A stretch of DNA of 64,000 bases from the NCBI RefSeq assembly GCF_009176305.1, contig NZ_BLAJ01000001.1, positions 992,001 to 1,056,000 of the forward strand, read 5' to 3'. The notes beneath the pieces were generated by a model, which was given only the letters and a program-made list of their open reading frames with translations, ran no database searches and was not told where the DNA came from. A program made the position numbers and the translations under genes. Of the stretch, positions 1-8,968 are shown piece by piece (the first letter of the stretch is position 1; every line of letters starts with the position of its first letter). This DNA comes from Martinezella dioscoreae. Lineage in GTDB: Bacteria > Pseudomonadota > Alphaproteobacteria > Rhizobiales > Rhizobiaceae.

Positions 1-2
1 TG

Positions 3-794
3 AACCTTTCAGAGACCGTATTCGTGCTGCCGCCGCAAAATCCCGCCCATACGGCAAACCTGCGGATATTCACGCCTGGTCGCGAACTGCCTTTTGCCGG
101 GCATCCGACCGTCGGCACGGCGATCGCCTTGGCGGAGAAGGCCCATGCCAATCATGGCGGAGATCTCGATCTCGTTTCCGTTCTCGACGAGCGCGTCGGG
201 CCGGTGCGCTGCGCCATCAAGCTGCGACAGAACAAGGCGAGCTTTGCAGAGTTCGACCTGCCGAAAAAGTCGCAGGAGATCCTGCTGCCGCTCGACAGGG
301 CCGATATCGCCAATGCACTCAGCCTGAAGATCACCGAAATCGGCTTCGAGAATCATGTGCCCTCGATCTGGAGTGCCGGAGTACCGTTTCTTCTGGTGCC
401 GGTTCACGACGTCGGCGCGGCGGAAAGGCTGGAATTCGATCAGCAGCTCTGGGAAAAGACGGTGCCGTTCGTCGACGGCGCGCTTGCCTCGGCTTTCATC
501 TATTGTCGCGGCGGCGTCAATCACGTTGCCAAATTCCATGCGCGCATGTTCCCTGTAGGAATGGGTATCGTCGAGGACCCGGCGACAGGTGCTGCGGTGG
601 CGGCGCTATCCGGTGCGATCAATCAGTTCGACGCCCTGCCGGATGGACATCATCCGGTCATCATAGAGCAGGGCGTCGAGATGGGGCGGCCGTCGCTGAT
701 TCATCTTCACCTCGACATCGATGGCGGCCTGATCGCCAATGCACGTATCGGCGGCCAGGCGGTGCGTGTTGCATCAGGAATTCTTGAGCTTTGA
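3..794 (+). CDS. PhzF-family isomerase-like protein, 5' end missing
   Basis: The reading frame is open to the left edge, so the first few dozen codons lie outside the window. The visible protein begins with [11 protein letters not shown], the PhzF-family motif holding the catalytic Glu (E in LSET), followed by [18 protein letters not shown] and, near the C-terminus, [12 protein letters not shown]. These are the two halves of the diaminopimelate-epimerase-like fold. PhzF relatives catalyse isomerisations outside phenazine synthesis, and the substrate cannot be predicted here. A GTG at 24 is only an internal Val codon. Stop TGA precedes an AT-rich spacer before tRNA-Lys. Family assignment is secure; function is unknown. 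Confidence 0.88.
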   Translation, partial: NLSETVFVLPPQNPAHTANLRIFTPGRELPFAGHPTVGTAIALAEKAHANHGGDLDLVSVLDERVGPVRCAIKLRQNKASFAEFDLPKKSQEILLPLDRADIANALSLKITEIGFENHVPSIWSAGVPFLLVPVHDVGAAERLEFDQQLWEKTVPFVDGALASAFIYCRGGVNHVAKFHARMFPVGMGIVEDPATGAAVAALSGAINQFDALPDGHHPVIIEQGVEMGRPSLIHLHLDIDGGLIANARIGGQAVRVASGILEL

Positions 795-918
795 TTTTAT
801 TGAGTTTTCGGCGACCTCTGAAATTTTTTTGACAAAAAAACAAAGAAAATTCGTCTGGCCGCTGGACAATCAAACCGATCCTATTTATATGCCCGATCAC
901 GCCGCCAGCAAGCGGTAC

Positions 919-994
<76 letters not shown>

Positions 995-1059
995 AAAACT
1001 CCTTGAAATCGTTAGGCAATTTGCAACGCGTTAGGGTTTTCGGCTGTTGGGGCTGTCGG

Positions 1060-1356
1060 TCAATCGGAGAGCCTGCCCAGTAGAAGGCCGGTAAATAGAC
1101 CGAGTAGCGCTGTCACGATCAGGACCGAGCTCGTGGCTGTCGGATTTTCCCTTGCGGCCTGCACCACATTCCTGCCCTCGGAGCGGGCATGGTCCGCGAT
1201 GCTTGCAACTTTTCCCCTTGTCGAAGAAAGAGCCTCGTCGGCGCGATCCGAGGCGCTGTCGATGCGCCTTGCCAATTCGGTGGAGAGCTTATCGATCTGG
1301 CTGCGAAGCTCGTTGATCTGAGTGTTGATATCCTTGTCCAGCGAGACGTCGGCCAT
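1060..1356 (-). CDS. DUF883/ElaB-YqjD-like membrane-anchored small protein
   Basis: This 98-residue protein has a charged helical N-terminal part (about residues 5-65, with likely coiled-coil character: INELRSQIDKLSTEL), then RENPTATSSV and a single C-terminal membrane helix LIVTALLGLFTGLLLG. That matches the ElaB/YqjD/YgaM (DUF883-like) layout of ribosome- or membrane-associated stress proteins. The start is chosen at MADVSL because AAGGAG lies just upstream; a longer frame extends to 1647 but has no such signal. A second tiny frame (1503-1625) lies upstream on the same strand. Function is inferred from the family only. Confidence 0.7.
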   Translation of the reverse strand: MADVSLDKDINTQINELRSQIDKLSTELARRIDSASDRADEALSSTRGKVASIADHARSEGRNVVQAARENPTATSSVLIVTALLGLFTGLLLGRLSD

Positions 1357-1502
1357 GATGTTCTCCTTGATAGGGGGAAGTGCCCTTAGGAACGAACGGA
1401 GGCTTGCTTTGGTTCCCGTCCGCCATGGATTGATGTCTGGATGCTGAAGTCTGTTAAACGGGAATGGAATTGATGATCCGCTGCCGGAAGAGAAGGCCCG
1501 GT

Positions 1503-1625
1503 TCAGCGCAGATGCAGCAGAAATGCCGTTGGCGCGGTTAGCGACATCGTGAAGAGAAATAGGGACAGCCCGTATTTCAACCTTCTCATGCGGCGTGTCT
1601 TTACGCCCTCCCAGTCGTAACTCAT
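1503..1625 (-). CDS. candidate small membrane protein (40 aa)
   Basis: This short frame runs from ATG at 1625 to TGA at 1503 and encodes 40 residues: a basic N-terminus (MSYDWEGVKTRRMRRLKYG) followed by one hydrophobic stretch (SLFLFTMSLTAPTAFLLHL). AGAGAGG sits about 8 nt before the ATG. It overlaps another open frame on the same strand that lacks a ribosome site. It could be co-transcribed with the DUF883-like gene at 1060-1356. No family is recognised, and reality rests on the ribosome site and the charged-then-hydrophobic pattern. Confidence 0.4.
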   Translation of the reverse strand: MSYDWEGVKTRRMRRLKYGLSLFLFTMSLTAPTAFLLHLR

Positions 1626-1949
1626 AAGTATATCCTCTCTGATTCATGTCTTATCGACGTCGAGAAATATCCCAGGAATTGTTTGCGCGAAGCTTGCGGA
1701 ACATTTTTCTTAGATCGATGAATAGACGTGCCGGATTATACAATCCAGCGCTGCATATTTGCCTTGATTTTTGCAAGTATAAGCATAAAGCCTCACCCTC
1801 AAAGCAAACGGACTTTGATCCGGTTCTTTTGGGATGTCTTGTTAGATCAATGCTCTTTGGTTTGACGATTACGAAGATGAAGAGCTTGAGTTGGGCTGCA
1901 AAAGCGGCTCTTCGATCGCTATATCCGGATGATCGCGATCGGAGATTGC
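1626..1949. other. intergenic spacer, no gene seen
   Basis: About 320 bases between the small minus-strand frame and the AadA-like gene, more AT-rich than its surroundings. Open frames here on either strand are shadows without ribosome sites. It probably holds the promoters of the two divergent neighbours; no clear -35/-10 pair was assigned. Confidence 0.4.
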
Positions 1950-2732
1950 ATGCGGACTGCAACATCGGAAATTCCGGCAGAAGCCCGAGCGGCTTTGGCA
2001 ATTGCCAAGGAAGTTTTCGGCGATCACCTTCAAGCCGTCTATCTGCACGGATCGGCGGTCGCGGGTGGACTGCGTCCGCAAAGCGATGTGGATGTTTTGG
2101 CAATCATCGATCTCCCGATGACCGATTCCATGCGCAAACGCCTGCTTGCTCGTCTACTGGCGGCTTCGGGTCGTCACCCAGCCCGGCCCGGTGCTTCACG
2201 CTGCATCGAGCTCATGGTGTTTCTGAAGGATCATCTTTCCGCACCACCTTTTCCGGCATGTAGTGAGTTTGTCTATGGTGAATGGTTGCGCGACGGCTTC
2301 GAGGCCGGCGGAATCCCTGAGCCTCTTTGTGATCCGGACATCACGCTCGTCCTGGCTCAGGCGCGGCAGCAGACCCTAACGCTATTTGGCCCGGCCCTTG
2401 ATGATCTTCTTGTTGAAATTCCGCCTGGAGATATAGGGCGCGCTATACGGGAGGCGCTGCCGGCCTTGCTTGCCAATCTATATGGAGACGAGCGGAATGT
2501 TCTGCTGACACTGGCCCGTATGTGGAGAACGGCGGCGACTGGGGAATTCGTCAGCAAGGACATCGCCGCCGAATGGGTCATGCCGCGCTTGTCCGAACAC
2601 GTAGCCCGAACGACCATGCAGCTCGCTCGCGATGCCTATTTGGGGGAAATACAGGATGATTGGATGCTTCGACAGGAGGAGGCTCGCCACGCGGCGACCT
2701 GTCTGCATCGGCAGATCCTGTCGCTGCTATAG
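1950..2732 (+). CDS. AadA-like aminoglycoside (3'') adenylyltransferase family protein
   Basis: A 260-residue nucleotidyltransferase. Near residues 33-50 it has LHGSAVAGGLRPQSDVDVLAI, the GS-x10-DxD active-site signature of the polymerase-beta superfamily that binds Mg-ATP. The rest matches the C-terminal helical domain of ANT(3'')/ANT(9) enzymes (GDERNVLLTLARMWRTAATGEF, then KDIAAEWV). Family members transfer AMP to streptomycin/spectinomycin. The start is placed at MRTATS because GGAG lies 5-6 nt upstream; an ATG at 1929 is also in frame. There is no integron attC site or transposase nearby and codon use resembles the neighbours, so it looks like a resident chromosomal gene rather than a cassette. 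Actual resistance is not shown. Confidence 0.82.
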   Translation: MRTATSEIPAEARAALAIAKEVFGDHLQAVYLHGSAVAGGLRPQSDVDVLAIIDLPMTDSMRKRLLARLLAASGRHPARPGASRCIELMVFLKDHLSAPPFPACSEFVYGEWLRDGFEAGGIPEPLCDPDITLVLAQARQQTLTLFGPALDDLLVEIPPGDIGRAIREALPALLANLYGDERNVLLTLARMWRTAATGEFVSKDIAAEWVMPRLSEHVARTTMQLARDAYLGEIQDDWMLRQEEARHAATCLHRQILSLL

Positions 2733-2857
2733 GCGGCTGCCCATATGAGCCGACCACGTCGGATTGATGGCTTTGCCAGCTGGTTCAGCTGCCCGCTTTA
2801 AGCCACGTCAGACATGTCCGCCTGACGGCAACAGCCATCGCTTTCGACCGTATGCGG

Positions 2858-2962
2858 TCAGTGCTTCTTATGCACGCCTTCCATGACGCTGAACACAAAG
2901 ATCGCAGCCAGAATCAGCATCAACGTATAGTCGAATGCGGTGAGCAGACGAAGTAGTTCCAT
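2858..2962 (-). CDS. candidate single-pass small membrane protein (34 aa)
   Basis: ATG at 2962 follows a strong GGAGGAG ribosome site. The 34-residue product has one hydrophobic helix (about residues 11-26, FDYTLMLILAAIFVFSVM) and a C-terminal VHKKH tail. No family is recognised. It is convergent with the AadA-like gene and divergent from the FAD-binding gene at 3265. The strong ribosome site and clean membrane segment argue that it is translated. Confidence 0.45.
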   Translation of the reverse strand: MELLRLLTAFDYTLMLILAAIFVFSVMEGVHKKH

Positions 2963-3264
2963 GATGTTTCTCCTCCCACAGAGAACACGAACCAGAACAA
3001 CCATTAGTATGTTCCTCGAACAGGTGTATGCCAAGTTTTTTACATCTTGCGATGCAAAAACAATGTTGTGCGCGGCACAAATAACCGTTTGTTTGTAAAG
3101 GCATATCAGCACTGTATTGACTGCCGTTGGTTGCAGAGAGGGCAGGCACGCGCTGCAATCGTATTGTCAACAAATTTTATAGAGTATATCACTGCCTCAC
3201 TGATAATTGCCGTTGCCGGCGGATGTAGAATTCGTGTGGCGATCGATCTGGAGGAAGTTGGCTA
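2963..3264. other. divergent promoter spacer
   Basis: About 300 bases between the small minus-strand gene and the FAD-binding gene, AT-rich with no convincing frame. GGAGGAAG just before 3265 is the ribosome site of the downstream TTG-start gene. Nothing else is recognised. Confidence 0.4.
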
Positions 3265-4725
3265 TTGACCATCGGCTCGGACCACCAGGCGCCTGATCTG
3301 CCTGTTATCGTCATAGTTGGCGGCGGCGTTTCGGGGACGGCGGTTGCCTTCCATTTGCTACAGAATCAGTCGGGGCGGGGCTGTCAGCTTTTTATATTCG
3401 AGCCAAGGGAGCGTTTGGGGGCAGGGCTTGCCTACGACACGCAAGATCCTGCCCACCGCATCAATGTGCCGGCAGCGAAAATGAGCCTGTTGCCCGACGA
3501 CATCGAGCATTTTCAGCGCTGGCTGCTGGAGAATGACGCGCTTGCCAATGATGATGCGGCGGTCGCCGTGAATGGCGGTTTTTTTCCGCGACGCTCCGTT
3601 TTTGGAAACTATATCAATAGCATGATCCGTCCTTTCGTCGAGAATGGGCGGCTCCTCCATGTCAGGCAAAGTGTCGAGCGTATTCAAAGGACGGGCAACC
3701 GCTGGACGGTCACCGGTACTGATGGACAGCGCGTGGATGCTGACATTCTCGTCATCGCCACCAGTCATCCGTCGCCCTTGCCGCCGCAAGTGCTGCAGGA
3801 TGCGCTTGCCGATCACCCGCGCTTCATTCCCGATCCGACACGACCGGATGCGCTTGCGGCCATTCGCTCCGAGGATCGCGTTCTGATCGTCGGCAATGGT
3901 TTGACCTCGGCCGACGTCATTGCCTCGCTCGGGCTCAGAGGCCATAAGGGGCCGATTACTGCCATATCCCGACGCGGCCTGCGCTCGCGCGGCCATGCGG
4001 CAGTCAGGCAGGAGCCATTCGGCGATTTCGCCACTCAGCCGTCAAAGACGGCAGTCGAGCTGCTGCGCAACGTACGTACCGCCATCCGCAAGGCGCAGGA
4101 CGAAGGCCGCAGCTGGCATGCTGTCATCGACCAGGTGAGGGCGCAAGGCCGGCATGTCTGGCACGCGCTGCCGATCGCGGAACGGCGACGTCTCGTCCGG
4201 CATTTGAGGCCATTCTGGGATGTGCATCGGTTTCGCGTTGCGCCGCAGGTGGAGGCTATCAGCGAAGGGGCGCTTGCAAGCGGCCGGCTGGAAATACTGG
4301 CGGCTTCGGTCGCGGCGGTCGGCGTTGCAGATGACGTGGTCGACTGCACCCTACGCCTCAGCCGTTCGGAGCGATCCGTTGAAAGGCAATTCGATGCGGT
4401 CGTGGTCACCACCGGACCAGGGCACCGCGGGATCCTGCAATCGCAGGGCTGGATCGACGAGCTATCGAAGGCCGGATATCTCGCAATGGATCCCGCACGG
4501 CTGGGGTTTTCCTGCGACATGCGATCACGGGCGCTTGCCGGCGATGGAACGGTGGTTCCATCCTTGTTTATCTCCGGACCGCTTGCGCGCGGAACCTTCG
4601 GCGAATTGATGGGATTGCCCGAGGTGGTCGAGCATGCCGTTCTGGTGGCTGACCAGGTGGCGGGTGCGGTTGCCGACTTCAGGCGTGGGCAAGAGAAGGC
4701 ATATTTGGACAGTAGCGCCGCCTAA
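3265..4725 (+). CDS. FAD/NAD(P)-binding protein (NAD_binding_9 family)
   Basis: A 486-residue soluble flavoprotein. The N-terminal FAD-binding Rossmann motif is VGGGVSG (residues 18-24), followed by the family-typical AYDTQDPAHRINVPA segment. A second dinucleotide-binding segment, LIVGNGLTSADVI, lies near residue 208, and FISGPLARGTFGELMG is at the C-terminus. Members resemble class B monooxygenase or siderophore N-hydroxylase relatives, but substrates are mostly unknown. The TTG start is chosen because GGAGGAAG stands at normal spacing. A paralogue lies at 7348-8763, with an SfnB-like enzyme and an Rrf2 regulator between the two, which hints at a shared sulfur or xenobiotic oxidation theme. 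Confidence 0.78.
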   Translation: MTIGSDHQAPDLPVIVIVGGGVSGTAVAFHLLQNQSGRGCQLFIFEPRERLGAGLAYDTQDPAHRINVPAAKMSLLPDDIEHFQRWLLENDALANDDAAVAVNGGFFPRRSVFGNYINSMIRPFVENGRLLHVRQSVERIQRTGNRWTVTGTDGQRVDADILVIATSHPSPLPPQVLQDALADHPRFIPDPTRPDALAAIRSEDRVLIVGNGLTSADVIASLGLRGHKGPITAISRRGLRSRGHAAVRQEPFGDFATQPSKTAVELLRNVRTAIRKAQDEGRSWHAVIDQVRAQGRHVWHALPIAERRRLVRHLRPFWDVHRFRVAPQVEAISEGALASGRLEILAASVAAVGVADDVVDCTLRLSRSERSVERQFDAVVVTTGPGHRGILQSQGWIDELSKAGYLAMDPARLGFSCDMRSRALAGDGTVVPSLFISGPLARGTFGELMGLPEVVEHAVLVADQVAGAVADFRRGQEKAYLDSSAA

Positions 4726-4752
4726 ATCCAAGAAAAGCCGCAAATTCGTTGC

Positions 4753-4773
4753 TTAGGCGATACAATTGCCTAA
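4753..4773. promoter_or_regulatory. inverted repeat in the Rrf2-gene promoter region
   Basis: TTAGGC (4753-4758) and GCCTAA (4768-4773) form 6-bp arms around an AT-rich 9-nt centre, in a strongly AT-rich stretch upstream of the Rrf2-family gene. An autoregulatory operator is possible; it is only a sequence pattern. Confidence 0.25.
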
Positions 4774-4931
4774 ATTTACTCATATAAACTATACAATTTG
4801 TGAGTTACTGTCTTGTTCGTAAGGGGCTGCGGGGTTACTTCCGCAATCTGTGCTGACAGGACCGGCCCGTTGAGTCTCTTTTGAGACACGCCGGGTTTTC
4901 AACAATCGACTTTGCAGTAAAGCGGACGGCG

Positions 4932-5399
4932 ATGCTTACGAAAAAAGGAAAATACGGACTGAAGGCGCTGGTGGATCTCGCACGCCTTGGTCCGGGTGAA
5001 ACCGCGTTCATCAACGATATCGCGTTACGCAACAATATTCCGAAGAAGTTTCTCGATACCATTCTCCTCGAATTGCGAAATGCCGGCGTATTGCGTTCGA
5101 AGAAAGGCCCAGGCGGCGGTTATTCGCTGTCGCGCCCCGCATCGGAAATCCGTATCGGCCATGTCATTCGTACCCTGGACGGCCCGTTGGCGCCTATCCG
5201 TTGCGCCAGCCGTACGGCTTACGAAGCCTGCGACGACTGTTCCGATCCGGAACGCTGTCAGGTTCGGCGCTCGATGACCGAGGTGCGTGACGCGATTGCC
5301 GAGATTCTCGACAACATGTCGCTGGAGGAATTCGTTGCCGGTGGCGTTGACGCCGATATCCCGGAACGGGAAAACCACCGGGCCTCACATATCGGCTGA
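4932..5399 (+). CDS. Rrf2-family transcriptional regulator
   Basis: A 155-residue protein starting MLTKKGKYGLKALVDLA, the usual Rrf2 N-terminus, then a winged helix-turn-helix with recognition-helix region IPKKFLDTILLELRNAGVL and wing SKKGPGGGYSL. A Cys cluster (CX8CX2CX5C, beginning at PIRCAS) is placed where IscR/NsrR-type members bind an Fe-S cluster, so a redox or sulfur-sensing regulator is likely. The upstream ATG at 4881 would add an atypical tail. It converges with the SfnB-like gene, ending only 23 nt from it. Targets are unknown, but neighbours suggest sulfur-related genes. Confidence 0.88.
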   Translation: MLTKKGKYGLKALVDLARLGPGETAFINDIALRNNIPKKFLDTILLELRNAGVLRSKKGPGGGYSLSRPASEIRIGHVIRTLDGPLAPIRCASRTAYEACDDCSDPERCQVRRSMTEVRDAIAEILDNMSLEEFVAGGVDADIPERENHRASHIG

Positions 5400-5422
5400 C
5401 CTTGTCGATTCTCCTGCGCCCA

Positions 5423-6634
5423 TCAAGGCAATGAGGTCTTCGATGGCTTTACGCCGTTGAGATGGTAGTTGCCGACGATGTGGTATTTCCGGCGGGCCGG
5501 TTCATGCAGGGTGTGAATGCGGGCGTTGCGCCAGTGGCGGTCAAGGTTGAGTCCGATGCGCGCAGACTCCGTGCCCGCAAGCTCAAACAGCGCGTCGGCT
5601 GCTTCCATCGCGATATCGGCAGTAATCGTCTGGGCCGCCGCAACGGAGAGTGCGGCGTCGATAACATGATCTTCGGTGAGATTGATCTGTGCGGCATCGA
5701 TCCTGCCGCCGGCGCGCTCCACCATCGCCGTCGCCGCCTCAATGCGGATGGCAATCTCGCCGATCCTTGTCACGACCAGCGGATCGTTGACGGCTCGCTC
5801 ATCCCCGTTGCCTGAGTGAGAGCGGGTCCGCACGAATTCCATCGTCGCCGTCAGCGTGGAGCGGGCAATGCCGAGATTGATGCCGGCACCGGTGAGTTGG
5901 TTCACACTATCGATCACTGTAGGCTCAGCCAGCTTTTCTCGGTGCAGAAGAAGGGCGTCGGCATTGAGATAGACATTATGCAATATGATCGTGCCGTTTC
6001 CGGAGGTGCGCTGACCAAAGCCATCCCAGTCGTCGATGATCTGGATGCCCTCCATATCTCTGGACAGGACAGCGGCGATCAGCCCCTTGCGTTTGTCGGT
6101 CGTGAATAGCGCAATCCAGTCCGAAAACAGAATGCTGGCGGAAGGCTGGCTCCGCCCGCTGAGGCGGAAGCCGAGCCCGTCCGCTGTCAGATGCCAGGGA
6201 TGCTGGTCGGTGCCGCTTGCACCGGATTGGGAAAAGATGCCGCCGAAACGATCGCCGATAATGGCGCGGTCGAAAAGGGATGCCCGTTGGTCTTCGCCGC
6301 CTCCAATTCTCACCGCTTCCAGCACATGAAAATGCGTTTGCAATATCTGTGCTATGGAAGGATCGGCCTCGGCGAGGATCGCAACGACCTCGGCGAGAAC
6401 GCAGTTCGAAATGTCGATACCGCCATGTTCCGAAGGAACGGAAATCCCCAGCAGGCCTGACTGCGACAGGGCTTCGACCTCGTCATAGGGCAGGATGCGA
6501 TTGATATCGCGATCGCTTGCATGCTGAGCAAAACCGGCGGCGAGCGAACGTGCGATGTCGAGCGCTTCCTCTTCGCTCTGGACGCGATGGGCGGGCGGCC
6601 TGACACGTTCGTGCAACTGCGAAACAGTCCCCAT
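5423..6634 (-). CDS. SfnB/DszC-like acyl-CoA-dehydrogenase-fold oxidoreductase
   Basis: A 403-residue protein with the acyl-CoA dehydrogenase fold: N-terminal helices (ISVPSEHGGIDISN), a middle beta domain (FSQSGASGTDQHPW) and a C-terminal four-helix domain (ELAGTESARIGLNLDRHWRNARIHTLHEP). The C-terminal RHWRNAR-THT type motif marks the flavin-dependent monooxygenase branch (DszC, SfnB) rather than beta-oxidation enzymes. SfnB-type proteins act with FMNH2 in organosulfur (dimethylsulfone) use. No flavin reductase is adjacent. The start at 6634 gives the usual length. Substrate is inferred only to class level. Confidence 0.8.
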   Translation of the reverse strand: MGTVSQLHERVRPPAHRVQSEEEALDIARSLAAGFAQHASDRDINRILPYDEVEALSQSGLLGISVPSEHGGIDISNCVLAEVVAILAEADPSIAQILQTHFHVLEAVRIGGGEDQRASLFDRAIIGDRFGGIFSQSGASGTDQHPWHLTADGLGFRLSGRSQPSASILFSDWIALFTTDKRKGLIAAVLSRDMEGIQIIDDWDGFGQRTSGNGTIILHNVYLNADALLLHREKLAEPTVIDSVNQLTGAGINLGIARSTLTATMEFVRTRSHSGNGDERAVNDPLVVTRIGEIAIRIEAATAMVERAGGRIDAAQINLTEDHVIDAALSVAAAQTITADIAMEAADALFELAGTESARIGLNLDRHWRNARIHTLHEPARRKYHIVGNYHLNGVKPSKTSLP

Positions 6635-7347
6635 TCACCACTCCTCGGCCAGCGCCAAGTCGGTTTCTCAGGCGCAGCAAATCCCTGCGATCTTAATTTC
6701 GATAGCTGGAGTGTACAACGGATTTTCCTGGCGCATTCATGTTGCGCCCTCGGGCACGATAGGCGCCGACCACGAAAATTGTAAGCGAGCGGCCCGATAT
6801 AATGCGTTGAGGATGGCGAGTTGCGAACCCTCTTCTCTGGGACCAACGAATAGCGAAAGCTGCTTCATAAGCTGGTCCTAGGGCTTGGAATTGCTTTCCC
6901 TTTTTGCCGGTCGACGCAGGTGCCGGATACGAAGGGGGTGTCCGGTCGCCCGCCGTTTTCTGTACCGCAGCTTCGTCGACCCTATTCCGCCCGGACAAGA
7001 AAGCACTTGCTAGCGGAGCGTTTTCGCGCTTTCATATACGACTAAATAAGTAGACAATGGCAATAATTCTGCTGCCTGATGGCTTTTGACGAAGTAATCA
7101 TATGGCGGCTGATTGCAGGCATCTGGTGTTGGATCAGAGTTGGACCTGCCTGTCGCATCTTTCATTTTGGAAGGGTCCTGATTGAAGAAGCGCGACGCGT
7201 ATTGAGAACGGAAGCGGCTTTCGTGCGTTCTGTCGGCCGCAGTCCCAAGGTTGCCGAGGCCCGGATGTCGGCTCTGTGTTTCCGGACCTGTGAAGTCAGC
7301 AAGCCCAAGAAAGGCATGATCGACCACCTCTCGCCCCAGGAGTTGAT
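6635..7347. other. 713-bp spacer without a convincing gene
   Basis: This region separates the SfnB-like gene from the second FAD-binding gene. Open frames on both strands lack ribosome sites and family resemblance. One plus-strand frame (7079-7351) ends in an ATGA overlap with the next gene, but its start has no ribosome site. The AGGAG at about 7337 serves the ATG at 7348. Promoters of both flanking genes must lie here. Confidence 0.4.
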
Positions 7348-8763
7348 ATGACGGTTCAGGGATTCTTTTCCGCCAGGACGAACGCGACAGCGCGGCCTTA
7401 TGCGATGCCTCGCATTGCCGTGATCGGGCGCGGTTTTTCCGGCATGATGATGGCGATCGCCCTGATGAAGACGGTTCGCTTTCCCTTCCATCTGCAGCTT
7501 TTCGATCCTAATTCCACCGTCAGCGGCGGACAGGCGCTCGCCTCCGGACATAGCAGTGAAATTCTCAACAGCCGTGTTCGCGATCTTTCCGTTTCCGCGG
7601 GAGATCCCGACGATTTCAATCAATGGCTTTGCGGTAATGCGCCTTTCCGCAGCGCCGTCCCCGCCGCCATACCCGGTTTTTTGCAGATCTTCGTACCGAA
7701 GAGCATTTTCAGCGACTACGTCTATCAGCGCTTTTCGGAAGCCTTCTCGTCACGGCGGGATGTGGCGGTGCAGGTCAGCAGCGAGACGGTCTTCGGGCTT
7801 CGGCGTGTTCGGGGCGGCCGTTTCGTAGTGGAAAGCGATGGCGCCGCCAATGCGCCTTTCGACATGGTGGTGCTGGCGACAGGCTATGGCATTAGCGATC
7901 ACGAATTCCAGGCCAGCGATCTCGTGACCGTGCCGACGACGGTGCGGGCGCGCCGTCTCGTGTCGCGACCGCATACGATCCTGCTCGGAAGCGGCCTGCG
8001 CGTCGTCGATCGGCTGCTGCAGATGCGTGAGAATGGCTATACGGGGCAGATCACCATCGTTTCGCGGCGAGGCTTTCTGCCGCAGAGCCACACGCGCAAC
8101 AATGCCGATCCGGTTTTCCCTGCCGACGAGATGCCCGGCAAACTCAGCGAGATCGTCCGCTTCGTCCGCAAGGCTTGCGTCGAGGCGGAGGCGAACGGCC
8201 AGAGCTGGCAATCCGTCATGAACGGCTTGCGCAAGCATGCGCGCTCGCTTTGGCGATCTCTGCCGGCGGGGCAGAAGCAGCAGTTCAACCGCCATTTGCG
8301 GGCGCTTTATGACAGCCATCGCAATCGGCTTCCCGAGGCGCTGCATGTACGCCTCAATCAGGAGCTTGCCGAGGGCAATACGCTGCTGCGGCGCGGTCAT
8401 TTTATCCGCCGCACGCCGACCGGGCTGGTTTTGAAGCCGGCTGGCCGGCAGGAGACCGAGCAGCTCTATGCCGACGACGTAATCGATTGTCGGTGCCAGG
8501 CGCCGGATCTGAATGCACCCTTGCTGCGTAGCCTCATCGATGCCGGCCTCGCGGTGCCGGACGAGCTTGGCCTCGGTCTCGCCGTGGACGCGACAGGCTC
8601 GCTTGAGGTCAACGGGCGTACGACAGACGGGCTTTTTGCGATTGGTCCCCTGGGACTTGGAAGTCTCCCCGACATCGATCTGGTGCCTGAGATCGTGACG
8701 CAGGCCTATGCGGCGGCAGAGAGCGTCGCGGAGCGTTTTCATCCTCAGTGCAAGGCGGTCTGA
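7348..8763 (+). CDS. FAD/NAD(P)-binding protein, paralogue of the one at 3265
   Basis: A 471-residue NAD_binding_9-type flavoprotein. The FAD motif VIGRGFSG lies near residues 27-34, ASGHSSEILNSRVRDLS replaces the usual NVPA segment, and ILLGSGLRVVDRLL near residue 210 is the second nucleotide-binding site. Its middle part (SWQSVMNGLRKHARSLWRSLP) aligns with the equivalent part of the protein at 3265, so the pair looks like an old duplication. AGGAG lies 6 nt before the ATG. The spacing to the riboswitch operon downstream, with a palindrome between, suggests separate transcription. Confidence 0.76.
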   Translation: MTVQGFFSARTNATARPYAMPRIAVIGRGFSGMMMAIALMKTVRFPFHLQLFDPNSTVSGGQALASGHSSEILNSRVRDLSVSAGDPDDFNQWLCGNAPFRSAVPAAIPGFLQIFVPKSIFSDYVYQRFSEAFSSRRDVAVQVSSETVFGLRRVRGGRFVVESDGAANAPFDMVVLATGYGISDHEFQASDLVTVPTTVRARRLVSRPHTILLGSGLRVVDRLLQMRENGYTGQITIVSRRGFLPQSHTRNNADPVFPADEMPGKLSEIVRFVRKACVEAEANGQSWQSVMNGLRKHARSLWRSLPAGQKQQFNRHLRALYDSHRNRLPEALHVRLNQELAEGNTLLRRGHFIRRTPTGLVLKPAGRQETEQLYADDVIDCRCQAPDLNAPLLRSLIDAGLAVPDELGLGLAVDATGSLEVNGRTTDGLFAIGPLGLGSLPDIDLVPEIVTQAYAAAESVAERFHPQCKAV

Positions 8764-8851
8764 CAACCCTGCGGTTTCTTTCATTCTGGATCGCGATTGA
8801 GCGCTTCCGCACATGCATATCGCAGTCGCGGCCTCGAGCGGAGGTAATGGC

Positions 8852-8887
8852 TTGCCATTTGTTATGTAATAACGTAACAAATGGCAA
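8852..8887. promoter_or_regulatory. 36-bp palindrome, candidate operator
   Basis: TTGCCATTTGTTA (8852-8864) is repeated exactly inverted as TAACAAATGGCAA (8875-8887). It contains GTTATGTAATAAC, resembling the GTTAT-n-ATAAC core of Zur-type zinc operators as I recall them. It lies about 80 nt before the cobalamin riboswitch, where a promoter operator would be expected. It is not followed by a T run, so a terminator is less likely. Confidence 0.4.
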
Positions 8888-8968
8888 TTCAGGCCGAAGC
8901 TCCAGGACAAATGAAAGCGCATATGACATCGCCGTTGCCCGCATCCGCTTTCTATGACATGAATACCG

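Noticed and set aside
7079..7351. 90-codon plus-strand frame ending in an ATGA overlap with the FAD-protein gene
   Set aside because: No ribosome site before its ATG, no family resemblance and unbalanced composition (many Trp/Cys/Arg); the overlap is probably chance.
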